A stretch of DNA of 38,426 nt from Deltaproteobacteria bacterium (GTDB lineage: Bacteria > Bdellovibrionota > JACOXK01 > 2-02-FULL-40-11), in NCBI GenBank assembly GCA_016198185.1, contig JACQJD010000079.1:1-38426 (forward strand), given 5' to 3'. The position numbers were made by a program, and so were the translations under genes. The number at the start of each line of letters is the position of its first letter. Positions within the stretch are counted from its first letter, which is position 1. The notes beneath the pieces were generated by a model, which did no database searches, was not told where the DNA came from, and saw nothing but the letters and a program-made list of their open reading frames with translations. Below, piece by piece: positions 1-8,317 of the stretch.

Positions 1-69
1 CGTCTGGGCATGCGCGACATTCACAAAGGAGGAGATTAGCAGGATAAAAAGAAAAGTTTTTTTGTTCAT
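1..69 (-). CDS. Partial CDS (5' end only, runs off left edge): secreted protein with N-terminal signal peptide
   Basis: Reverse complement reads ATGAACAAAAAAACTTTTCTTTTTATCCTGCTAATC... = MNKKTFLFILLISSFVNVAHAQT, a typical Sec signal peptide with AHA|Q cleavage site; an in-frame alternative ATG exists at 75. Confidence 0.7.
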   Translation of the reverse strand, partial: MNKKTFLFILLISSFVNVAHAQT

Positions 70-90
70 AATCATAATGTCGAACTTCCT

Positions 91-177
91 GTCATTCTGA
101 AGCCCGAAGGGCTGAAGAATCTCGTCGTCTCCGACGGTGAGATCCTTCCCCTTCGCTTCGCTCAGGGTCAGGATGAC
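91..177. repeat. Dispersed palindromic repeat, copy A (GTCATTCTGA...TCAGGATGAC ends)
   Basis: Imperfect terminal inverted repeats, similar in sequence and architecture to copies at ~12075-12166 and 24289-24356; looser IR continues outward (TGTCGAACTTCCT / GGCATTTTCGGACAG). Confidence 0.65.
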
Positions 178-190
178 GGCATTTTCGGAC

Positions 191-235
191 AGTCCGCCGA
201 CTGCAAGTCCGCCGACTGCAAGTCTGCCGGCTGCA
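191..235. repeat. 15-bp tandem repeat, 3 copies
   Basis: AGTCCGCCGACTGCA x2 followed by AGTCTGCCGGCTGCA. Confidence 0.85.
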
Positions 236-249
236 AGCCTGTGGCTTCA

Positions 250-924
250 CTAACTTGAACTACCCCGTGGTAGTTCAAATTTTTCCGTCTTAAAGACCCA
301 GTCGGAAAATGGAAACGTAATATTGAAATTATAGAGGCTCATAAAGCGTTTGTTGTGGTGAAAGCGGTGAACACGACGGGCGCGGGCAATGATCGGCACT
401 TTGGCAATCCAACTCGCATCGGGACAGTGATGTGAAAAATGAAAAACTTCATAACACAAAAAATAAAACGTCGCCGTAGCACATGAAAGATAAGCCACAT
501 TGGCACTCACCAGAAAATTGAGTACAAGCCAAACGACGGGGATAAAAATCACCGCAAAGAAAATGATGACAAACGGAGGAAAGAGCACCATGTTCACATC
601 TCGCGAAGACTCAAATTCCATGGCTTGGTCTGTGTAATATTGATGATGCTGTAACGTATGAATTCGAAAGAGCGGTGCTAACATACCCATCGGATGATGC
701 AGCGGATAGCGATGAACCACATATTCTGTCAAATTTCCGATACAAAAAACAATGGGAACGGTAAGCCATTCTTCTGAAAAATCAGTTTCAATCTTTGCAA
801 TACAAATGACCATCACCCCTAAAAAAACACAGAGCGTAAAGGCGCCATGCACCCATCCAGAGTAATATTTTCCAATGTTAGACTCATAAGCTTTTCTAAA
901 TTGTAAAACCTCTTGAGGAATCAT
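250..924 (-). CDS. Fatty acid hydroxylase / sterol desaturase family membrane protein
   Basis: 224 aa, hydrophobic helices and His-cluster motifs (HRYPLHH, HTLQHHQ, HFSHH, HRFHHNK) typical of the di-iron desaturase/hydroxylase superfamily. Confidence 0.8.
   Translation of the reverse strand: MIPQEVLQFRKAYESNIGKYYSGWVHGAFTLCVFLGVMVICIAKIETDFSEEWLTVPIVFCIGNLTEYVVHRYPLHHPMGMLAPLFRIHTLQHHQYYTDQAMEFESSRDVNMVLFPPFVIIFFAVIFIPVVWLVLNFLVSANVAYLSCATATFYFLCYEVFHFSHHCPDASWIAKVPIIARARRVHRFHHNKRFMSLYNFNITFPFSDWVFKTEKFELPRGSSS
255..278 (+). terminator. Hairpin (10-bp perfect stem) followed by AAATTTTT on + strand
   Basis: TTGAACTACC-CCGT-GGTAGTTCAA-ATTTTT; lies inside the 3' end of the minus-strand CDS. 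Confidence 0.4.
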
Positions 925-936
925 AAATGCTTTTAT

Positions 937-2496
937 TTAAATAATCCTTTCATACGCTGTAATCGGCAAATTCCAAACGGGAACCCCACAAAACCGATCG
1001 CCCTCAGGACAATACGGTTTCACTTGCGCTAATTTTCGGACAAAACAGGGCGCTTGAATGTATTTTGAAATCAAGGGAAACCGACGCTCCACCTCCAACA
1101 ATTCTTGAACGGAAGCATAAAAAATTTCATCTTGCGCTGTGTAACACGTACGCAATTTCCACTTGTGATGCCAGTTTAGCAAATCCCCCGATTCCACCAA
1201 TCGAATGGCCCAGGCATTGGGCAGTAAATAATGTGCTTTTTCAAAAGAGACGCCCTCTTTCAATAGCGTATTGATCCCCTGAACCGTTTGATCCACAACG
1301 TCTTCATAAAGACTGTGCGCCTTCGGAACCATCGTCATGAGCTTTGGTGTCATGACATCCGGGATCCCTCGATAATGTAAGGACAACAGGGGTCGGGCCG
1401 CCGGCGTCATCCGATGGCGCTGATCTTGGGAATCTGCCGTATGAGATAATTTTTTTTGAAATGTAAAATGAACGCTGTGCAAGGCCCGGGTTATTTTAGA
1501 AAACGTCATCACGTTCAGTGTATTGGATAAAATTTTATTTTTGTGTGGATTTAAAACCAGCTCAATCGCAGCCTCATCCGGAAGTACTTGCTTCGGTTGA
1601 GCCAGAACGGTCCGTACCGCATGGGCCAAGGTCTTTTCGGCCTGCGAACTGCTATCGATCAGCGCTGAAACTTTTCCTTTTAAAACTTCATCAAATTCTT
1701 TCACAAATTGATTTTCTGAAGCTGACGGTGCCGCCATCGAAAGCCATGAAAATTCTTCGGTGGCTTCGATAGGCTCTCGCAATTCCTTCTCAAATTCGGG
1801 ATCATGTTTTAAGACCTCGGCAACCATTCTCCCCACCACATAACGCTGTTCGGTCGGCACATCGCCCATTTCACACATTTTGGCATATCGCAACAGGGTC
1901 AAGGCGCTCACGGTATGATAAAGATACGCATGCGTTGCGATCGGCAAAACATATCGTGCAATTTCATAGGTTTTCTTTTCAACCACAGAAAGCCAACGTT
2001 TTTCCCATTTTCGATTTTTAAAAATCTTAAAATATTCTTCACGAACCACAGGCTGCAACCGTTCGATCAACTGTAAGTATGCTGACATTTGAAGATTTAA
2101 AATTTTTTGGTAGAGCTCACGGGCAGAACCCGTCAGTTTTGGAATGGTCATGTGACCTTCTTTTACTTTCACATAACGCTGGGACACTTGTTCTGAATTA
2201 TAAAAAGGATGGCTGTGCAAAAACGACCAAATAAAACTCCGCGACACATGGCTCATCGCAAACACAAAGTGTGCATGCTGTCGTGTGGTTAAATGCCCCG
2301 CTTCTAACGTTGAAGCCGCAATGCGGTCTCGGAGCATTTTACTTTTTTCATCCTGAGACACTTCCTCAACAGAAATAATCCCTTTGGAAGAATAACACGT
2401 TCTGGCGGTCGCCACCGAAAGGTCATAGGGATCGTTGATGGCCCCCACGAGCTTTACTTCTGGCAATTTTGAATCAAAAAACACCCTGCTAGACAT
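937..2496 (-). CDS. thyX: FAD-dependent thymidylate synthase, two fused ThyX-like halves
   Basis: N half: QHAHFVFAMSHVSRSFIWSFLHSHPFYNSEQVSQRY; C half: HFTFQKKLSHTADSQDQRHRMTPAARP. ATG at 2496 preferred over the 569-aa ORF start, which would lie deep within ychF. Confidence 0.8.
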   Translation of the reverse strand: MSSRVFFDSKLPEVKLVGAINDPYDLSVATARTCYSSKGIISVEEVSQDEKSKMLRDRIAASTLEAGHLTTRQHAHFVFAMSHVSRSFIWSFLHSHPFYNSEQVSQRYVKVKEGHMTIPKLTGSARELYQKILNLQMSAYLQLIERLQPVVREEYFKIFKNRKWEKRWLSVVEKKTYEIARYVLPIATHAYLYHTVSALTLLRYAKMCEMGDVPTEQRYVVGRMVAEVLKHDPEFEKELREPIEATEEFSWLSMAAPSASENQFVKEFDEVLKGKVSALIDSSSQAEKTLAHAVRTVLAQPKQVLPDEAAIELVLNPHKNKILSNTLNVMTFSKITRALHSVHFTFQKKLSHTADSQDQRHRMTPAARPLLSLHYRGIPDVMTPKLMTMVPKAHSLYEDVVDQTVQGINTLLKEGVSFEKAHYLLPNAWAIRLVESGDLLNWHHKWKLRTCYTAQDEIFYASVQELLEVERRFPLISKYIQAPCFVRKLAQVKPYCPEGDRFCGVPVWNLPITAYERII

Positions 2497-3583
2497 TGAA
2501 CCGGAAGAAAATAATATCTCCATCTTGGACTTCATACTCACGCCCTTCCAGACGCAAAAGCCCCTTGGCCTTGACAACGGTTTCGGAGCCCGCATGAACC
2601 AAGTTATCAAAATGATAGATCTCGGCACAAATAAATCCACGCTCAAAATCAGAGTGAATCGTTCCAGCCGCTTGCGGAGCCGTCATCCCAGCGCGAATCG
2701 TCCACGCACGAACTTCTTTCGGCCCTGCGGTAAAAAAAGTTCTCAATTTCAATAACGAAAATGCCTCTCGGACCAAGACATTCAGCGCTGGCTCTTCCAT
2801 CCCCAATTCTTTCAAAAAGACCACACGCTCTTCGGGGTCTAGACTTAAAAGCTCTGCCTCCACCTTTCCGCAAAGTGGCAGCAGCATGGTTTTTCGTTTC
2901 TCAACAAATTCTTTTAATTTGAGGTAGTGCTCTCCACGGGTATTGAATTCCCCTTCTGCCACATTCGCAACATACAGCACGGGTTTTAAAGTGAGCAGCG
3001 CCAGATCTTGCATGAAAGCCAGTTCCTTATCCGAAAAAGAATCATAGATGAGTAACTTGCCTTGATCCAAAACCGCTCTGGCTTTTTTCAAAGCCGCAAG
3101 TTCCTCATGAATTTTAGGGTCATGAGACTTCGCTAATTTTTCAGTCCGGTCTATTTTTTTAAGCAGCGTTTCCAAATCGGCCAATGCCAATTCGGTTTCG
3201 ATGGTTTCAATATCTCGAATGGGATCCACCACGCCACTTACATGCACGACATTTTCATCTTCAAAACAACGTACCACATGAATAATCGCCTGTACCTGCC
3301 GAATATGACTTAAAAATTTATTCCCAAGCCCTTCTCCCTGGCTGGCGCCTTTGACGAGACCCGCAATGTCTACCACTTCGAGCGTGTTGGGCGTTGTTTT
3401 TTCGGGTTTAAAGATTTCAGCAATCTTTTTAAGTCTGGGGTCGTCTATGGGAACGATCCCCACATTGGGATCAATGGTACAAAAGGGGTAATTGGCCACT
3501 TCCGCTTTGGCTTGGGAGAGTGCATTAAAAATCGTAGATTTTCCAACATTGGGAAGCCCCACAATGCCGCATGAAAGACCCAT
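2489..3583 (-). CDS. ychF: Redox-regulated ATPase / GTP-binding protein YchF
   Basis: MGLSCGIVGLPNVGKSTIFNALSQA..., ANYPFCTIDPNVG, C-terminal TGS-like domain (FFTAGPKEVRAWTIRAGMTAPQAAGTIHSDFERGFICAEI). Confidence 0.95.
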   Translation of the reverse strand: MGLSCGIVGLPNVGKSTIFNALSQAKAEVANYPFCTIDPNVGIVPIDDPRLKKIAEIFKPEKTTPNTLEVVDIAGLVKGASQGEGLGNKFLSHIRQVQAIIHVVRCFEDENVVHVSGVVDPIRDIETIETELALADLETLLKKIDRTEKLAKSHDPKIHEELAALKKARAVLDQGKLLIYDSFSDKELAFMQDLALLTLKPVLYVANVAEGEFNTRGEHYLKLKEFVEKRKTMLLPLCGKVEAELLSLDPEERVVFLKELGMEEPALNVLVREAFSLLKLRTFFTAGPKEVRAWTIRAGMTAPQAAGTIHSDFERGFICAEIYHFDNLVHAGSETVVKAKGLLRLEGREYEVQDGDIIFFRFNV

Positions 3584-3652
3584 AATGCATGCAAAGCTAA
3601 CTGATAAAATTGCTGAAATCAATCCTCTTCTTCCTTTATACTCTCCTTTGAG

Positions 3653-5272
3653 ATGACCCGAAAAGAAAAGTTAGCGCGAATTACGTTTTGGATTATGCTT
3701 GCCACCCTCGGCTCTCGCGCACTGGGGTTTTTAAGAGAAGTTCAATTGGCCTATTATTTTGGACTGTCGGATATGCGCGGGGCGTTTACGGTTGCCTTTA
3801 AAATTCCAAATCTCATCCGAACGCTGATTGCCGATGCGGCCATTTCAGCTGCCTTCATTCCTGTCTTTACCGAAAGTCTTTTAAAACACAAAGAAGACCG
3901 AGCCTGGCAAATCGGCTCTCGGATGATCAACATGACATTCCTCGGGCTTTCGTTCATCGTCATTGTATGTGAAATTTTTATGCCTCAAATCATTCGGATA
4001 ACCACGCCAGGTTTTTCAGAACAGGCAGCACTCTTTGAGCATACCGTTCGGCTCTCTCGCATTATGTTTCCCATCATTACCCTCTTGGGAATCGGCGGCA
4101 TTGTGGTCGGCATCGCCCATTCGTTGCAACAATTTACCGCTGCATCCGTGGCCCCCATTTTTTGGAATATCATTAATATTTTGGCTGTGTATTTTTGGAC
4201 GCAACATTATGGCATTGATGCCGCTGCCTGGGGGCTGCTCGCAGCCACCGGTGTCATGCTGACCGTCCAAGTCATTCCCTTTTTTAAAGCTCATTTTAAA
4301 TACTCATGGGAATTGGGCTGGCATGATCCCACGCTCAGGCACATTGGCATGCTCATGATTCCCGTGTCGCTCTCTATTGGTGTCATTAATTTCAATGCCT
4401 TGGTGAATAATTATTTTGCCTCTCAATTGGGAGCTCAAGCTTTGGCCGCCATTGATTCTGCATTTCGATTGTTTCAATTACCTCAAGGTCTTTTTGCCAT
4501 TGCCATTGGGACTGTTTTATTTCCGACGCTCTCCCAACTCATCATTCAAAAAGAATACAAACGATTTGCAAAAGCCATGGATTTTGGCATTCGTGAAATT
4601 TTCTTTGTAACACTTCCCTTTACCGGTTTTTTTATGATTTTGGCATTGCCCATTTCACAATTTTGTTTTGAACGGGGAGCATTTGGTTTGCAAGATTCCA
4701 AAATGGTCGCCGTCGCTCTTATTTATTATTCCATTGGCATGGCCTTTACGAGTGCCAATACGCTTTTAAACCGCGGGTTTTACAGTCTTAAAAAAACCTG
4801 GCTCGCGCTCAATGTCAGTTTTATCAATATTGGGCTTACGATCGTTCTAAACTGGTGGCTCATGAAACCTTTGGGGCATGGGGGCATTTGTTTGGCCACC
4901 TCGCTGGTGTCCATTTTTACTTTTTTCGGATTGCTGTATCTTATGAAAAAAGAAGTCCCGGAATTAGAAGCCACCTCCATTTTCAGGAGTCTTTTAAAAC
5001 TCTCCCTGCTGACATTCATTTTTTCTGGTTCGCTGTATTTTATTTGGACCATTTTGGATATGGCCTGTGGGCGTAGTTTTCTGGGCCAACTGATTTCGCT
5101 GACGCTAAGTTTTGGTTTGGCGGGTGGAATCTATTTACTGCTTGGCCTGCTCTTTCGGTTAGAAGAAATGACAGAGAGTGTTAAGCTTTTAACCCGAAGG
5201 ATGCAGAAACCTCCGGTGGAATCTTCCCAAATCGGGCTTCCGCCTGGCCCACCATCCCCCCTCGGGCATTAA
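3653..5272 (+). CDS. murJ: Murein biosynthesis integral membrane protein (lipid II flippase) MurJ
   Basis: 539 aa polytopic; ITFWIMLATLGSRALGFLREVQLAYYFG, FKIPNLIRTLIADAAISAAFIPVFTE are MurJ hallmarks. Confidence 0.95.
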   Translation: MTRKEKLARITFWIMLATLGSRALGFLREVQLAYYFGLSDMRGAFTVAFKIPNLIRTLIADAAISAAFIPVFTESLLKHKEDRAWQIGSRMINMTFLGLSFIVIVCEIFMPQIIRITTPGFSEQAALFEHTVRLSRIMFPIITLLGIGGIVVGIAHSLQQFTAASVAPIFWNIINILAVYFWTQHYGIDAAAWGLLAATGVMLTVQVIPFFKAHFKYSWELGWHDPTLRHIGMLMIPVSLSIGVINFNALVNNYFASQLGAQALAAIDSAFRLFQLPQGLFAIAIGTVLFPTLSQLIIQKEYKRFAKAMDFGIREIFFVTLPFTGFFMILALPISQFCFERGAFGLQDSKMVAVALIYYSIGMAFTSANTLLNRGFYSLKKTWLALNVSFINIGLTIVLNWWLMKPLGHGGICLATSLVSIFTFFGLLYLMKKEVPELEATSIFRSLLKLSLLTFIFSGSLYFIWTILDMACGRSFLGQLISLTLSFGLAGGIYLLLGLLFRLEEMTESVKLLTRRMQKPPVESSQIGLPPGPPSPLGH

Positions 5273-5606
5273 AAATACCTTTTACCATCATCCAATGTGG
5301 ATCGCAGGCTTTGACAAAATCTTGGAGCATCCGATTCACCACATTCTCATAAAAAATACCCATATGGCGATAGGCCAGCATATAGAGTTTTAAAGATTTC
5401 AGTTCTAAACATTTTTTTCGGGGGCCATAGGCAAGATGGATCGTACCAAAATCAGGGAGGCTGGTCTTGGGGCAAATGGACGTAAATTCAGGATAAGAGA
5501 TCGTAATGCTGTACCCTTGAAATTGGTTTTCGAACGTCGCCAATTTGGGAAGCTGAACCGTTAGCCCTGATTTTGCGTGCGCTCTCGTGTACGCTTTCGT
5601 TACCAT
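5181..5606 (-). CDS. queF: NADPH-dependent 7-cyano-7-deazaguanine reductase (QueF type I)
   Basis: YPEFTSICPKTSLPDFGTIHLAYGPRKKCLELKSLKLYMLAYRHMGIFYENVVNRMLQDF with catalytic Cys; 3' end overlaps convergent murJ. Confidence 0.93.
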   Translation of the reverse strand: MVTKAYTRAHAKSGLTVQLPKLATFENQFQGYSITISYPEFTSICPKTSLPDFGTIHLAYGPRKKCLELKSLKLYMLAYRHMGIFYENVVNRMLQDFVKACDPHWMMVKGIFNARGGMVGQAEARFGKIPPEVSASFGLKA

Positions 5607-5626
5607 CGAGGCACCCTATACCTTAT

Positions 5627-6163
5627 TTAATCTTTTTTGACAAATCCCTGTACAAAAATGGTTTTTAAGCCATTCACATTTGTATAGGTCCCCGTCACTT
5701 CAACAATATGGGCCACGTGATTGATGAGTGCTTCTTTTAAAACCGTTTGGCCGTCTCGCCTGGCATCGTGTTCTTCGGAAACCAAAAGATAGACCGTTCC
5801 ATTTTCTTCCAAAAGCCCCATGGGTTCCCCTTCGAGTAAACACGATTTTGCACATTCGGCATGGTCTGCCCCATGTTTCCCAAGTTGGGTATAACAGCTT
5901 ACATCAATGATTTCCCCAACTCTTGTCACCACTTTCCCTTCCAAAGGCTTTTTAAGAACACCGGCTTCCACCGTGGTATTGCTCCAGATTTCCGTTGGTT
6001 TTTCACCAATCCTGTGACTCGGCTTTCCCCAAGCACCCACCGCAGGTTTCATTTCTGGATAAAAGACTTTTAAAGAAGAAGATGATTTTCCATACAAAAG
6101 CCCTAATCCAACCACACCGGCCACTACCCATAAACTCCAAAACACACGAAATTTTGCGGACAT
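5627..6163 (-). CDS. Hypothetical membrane-anchored/exported protein with C-terminal OB-like domain
   Basis: N-terminal TM; VTRVGEIIDVSCYTQLGKHGADHAECAKSCLLEGEPMGLLEENGTVYLLVS; strong SD (AAAGGAGG) upstream. Confidence 0.65.
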   Translation of the reverse strand: MSAKFRVFWSLWVVAGVVGLGLLYGKSSSSLKVFYPEMKPAVGAWGKPSHRIGEKPTEIWSNTTVEAGVLKKPLEGKVVTRVGEIIDVSCYTQLGKHGADHAECAKSCLLEGEPMGLLEENGTVYLLVSEEHDARRDGQTVLKEALINHVAHIVEVTGTYTNVNGLKTIFVQGFVKKD

Positions 6164-6190
6164 ATCCCGCCTCCTTTTTTAGTTATGTAA

Positions 6191-6220
6191 AGTGTAACGA
6201 ATACGGCAAAAAAAAGTCAA
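6191..6220 (-). promoter_or_regulatory. Putative sigma-70 promoter for CDS 5627-6163
   Basis: On - strand TTGACT-N18-TACACT. Confidence 0.4.
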
Positions 6221-6267
6221 TGAGATGGGTTATGACCGATTAATAACTTAGGATTTCTTTGAAGAAT

Positions 6268-8256
6268 TTACCTTAGGGTACGTAAACGCAAACCAGATTG
6301 GACAAATAGACCTCTGATAATAGAAGAAGCACCTGTTGGCGTACGCACCGCTCCCCATTGAGCGCGTATTAAGCTGGCATTTAAAGCATCTACAGCTGCT
6401 CGAGTGGAAAGATCAGAAGATGCAGTGTCATCAAAACATTGTTGAAGAACAACCCCTAATCTTTCTGAAATCGTCTCTGGATGCTCCGTATCCAACAACT
6501 CAGCTTCAATACGACGTACGGTCGCATCTAAAGCTTCTTGTTGTTCTGATGCTACCAATTCTACCAATGGCTCTGAAGCACCTTCCGAACCTATCGTAAG
6601 GCTTCTACTTCCGTCTGAAGTTTCTTCAACCGTTGCAGCGCGATCATCGCCTGCATTGTCTCTGAGAGCTCGCCTGGCACGTGTCGTTGGGGATCTTCGA
6701 CGATAAGAGCCGGCATCTTCTTCTCCTGCTGTCGATGATCGAGTCAAAGCTCTAACGCCCCTGGGTGGTTCAGCCTGTGGCCTCGGCGATCTTAACAACT
6801 GTCTCTCCGACGCCGCCACGTGAAAACTTTCCTGAGAACCACCACCTCGCAGTGCACCTTCACCACCACTCCTCATTGCTCTGGCTGGCATTGGCGCTCC
6901 AAAAGTCGACGGAGGAGGAGTTGGTTGTCTCCTTCCATCGCCACGTCGTGCCCAAGGTTGTTGTCCAGCAACAGGCCTGGCAGGGACAGACGATCCATCA
7001 CCCGTCTGAGGTCCTGAGGTCAATTCACCAGCAACTTGAAGTACAGCCCGCAATCCTTCGGGTGTTTCCAACGCATTCAATACACCGCTCACAGCTTCGA
7101 AATCGACTTCTGGAAATCTACCCTCCATATCGGGTGTTTCAGGTCCATAGCCCCCACTGCGAACATAGAGAACCACATCCCAATAGTTAGGAACCTGCAC
7201 TTCTGCTACAGCTTGATTAAAAATTCTCTTTAAGAGTTCATATAAATATCGATTTGCATTTCCCCTAGCCCCACCATCAAATACGCCTCTCAGTGAAGTA
7301 CATGAATAGGGTCTTTCAGAATCCGAATCTTTTGTCGTTTCTCCTGCCAGTGTTGAAGAAATGCGAACCAATTCCAAAAGCGGTGAAATCCAAACCAATT
7401 GAAGCCTGATCAGACGATCCCCTTCAGGTAAACTTGCATATTCGTCTATTGCTTGAACAAATGCGGGTGCTTGCGGATCTAAAGATAAAAAAACAGCGCT
7501 CGAAACCAATTCCAGTAACGCTCGATATTTTGAAGGCTGCGTAGAACCCAATCTGACGCCAGCCGTTACTTCCGGCATTGCTTTTTGGGCCAATCGAATC
7601 TCTAGGTCTCGCAAATAACCGGTCCTCTTGGAATCTGAACGCGTCAAGGCAACGCCGTTCACCAAAGCTCTAGCAGCCGCTTCTCGGACCGCAAACGTTT
7701 CTGTTTCCGCTTCAATGACCGTTGTTAAAAATGAAACTGCAAGCTCAACGCCTTGAGGTGCCCATTGTGGGCCCTCTACGCTAAAGAGATATCCCAACGT
7801 CCATAACACAATGACTTTTTCGACGGGATTTTGAGATTCCGCCAATAATAGTTTCATTTCTTGAAGGATCGCTTGCAATCCGCTCACGCCCAAACGCGCG
7901 AGAAGATCGGCCAAATTTTGCGTCCCCACCTCTAAATCCACTAAACTTTCCGCTCGTCCATTGGCCTCTAATTGGTCTCGAACGAAGAGTCGCAAGCCCT
8001 GTGCTATTCGACCTTGTAAAACCGCATTGACATCCACTTCCACTTGACGTGGTGGCAAAGTTTTTCGACCAGGTTCAAGCGCCGGGGCAGCATCCCCTCG
8101 TGGGGACTGCGCATTCACAACAGGAGGCCGACGGCCTTGAGCTGGGGGACGACCCTTCGGGTCATCTGTCACCTGGGCATCAATAGACTGTACGAAAAAG
8201 TTGGAACAAAACAACAGAACGAAAACGCTCATTAAAATTTTTTGGATCCATTTCAT
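6268..8256 (-). CDS. Exported hypothetical protein with alpha-helical N region and long Arg/Gly/Pro/Ser low-complexity linker
   Basis: Signal peptide MKWIQKILMSVFVLLFCSNFFVQSIDAQ; start at 8256 preferred over 8340. Confidence 0.65.
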   Translation of the reverse strand: MKWIQKILMSVFVLLFCSNFFVQSIDAQVTDDPKGRPPAQGRRPPVVNAQSPRGDAAPALEPGRKTLPPRQVEVDVNAVLQGRIAQGLRLFVRDQLEANGRAESLVDLEVGTQNLADLLARLGVSGLQAILQEMKLLLAESQNPVEKVIVLWTLGYLFSVEGPQWAPQGVELAVSFLTTVIEAETETFAVREAAARALVNGVALTRSDSKRTGYLRDLEIRLAQKAMPEVTAGVRLGSTQPSKYRALLELVSSAVFLSLDPQAPAFVQAIDEYASLPEGDRLIRLQLVWISPLLELVRISSTLAGETTKDSDSERPYSCTSLRGVFDGGARGNANRYLYELLKRIFNQAVAEVQVPNYWDVVLYVRSGGYGPETPDMEGRFPEVDFEAVSGVLNALETPEGLRAVLQVAGELTSGPQTGDGSSVPARPVAGQQPWARRGDGRRQPTPPPSTFGAPMPARAMRSGGEGALRGGGSQESFHVAASERQLLRSPRPQAEPPRGVRALTRSSTAGEEDAGSYRRRSPTTRARRALRDNAGDDRAATVEETSDGSRSLTIGSEGASEPLVELVASEQQEALDATVRRIEAELLDTEHPETISERLGVVLQQCFDDTASSDLSTRAAVDALNASLIRAQWGAVRTPTGASSIIRGLFVQSGLRLRTLR

Positions 8257-8317
8257 AAGCAATAAAAGTATCGACACTTTTATCACGATCCAGGTGTAAG
8301 TCAATCGAAGAAAAGTT

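Noticed and set aside
191-235. CRISPR array
   Set aside because: Units are contiguous 15-bp tandem repeats with no spacers; no cas genes and no spacer-repeat arrays anywhere in the window.
2497-2646. N-terminal extension of the thyX ORF to 2646
   Set aside because: Would overlap ychF by 158 bp with non-homologous sequence; ATG 2496 gives a normal 8-bp overlap.
8044-8235. Numerous short ORFs opposite or out of frame to long genes (e.g. 8044-8235, 13225-13470, 36055-36510)
   Set aside because: Fully contained in well-supported CDSs on other frames, with no recognisable domains.
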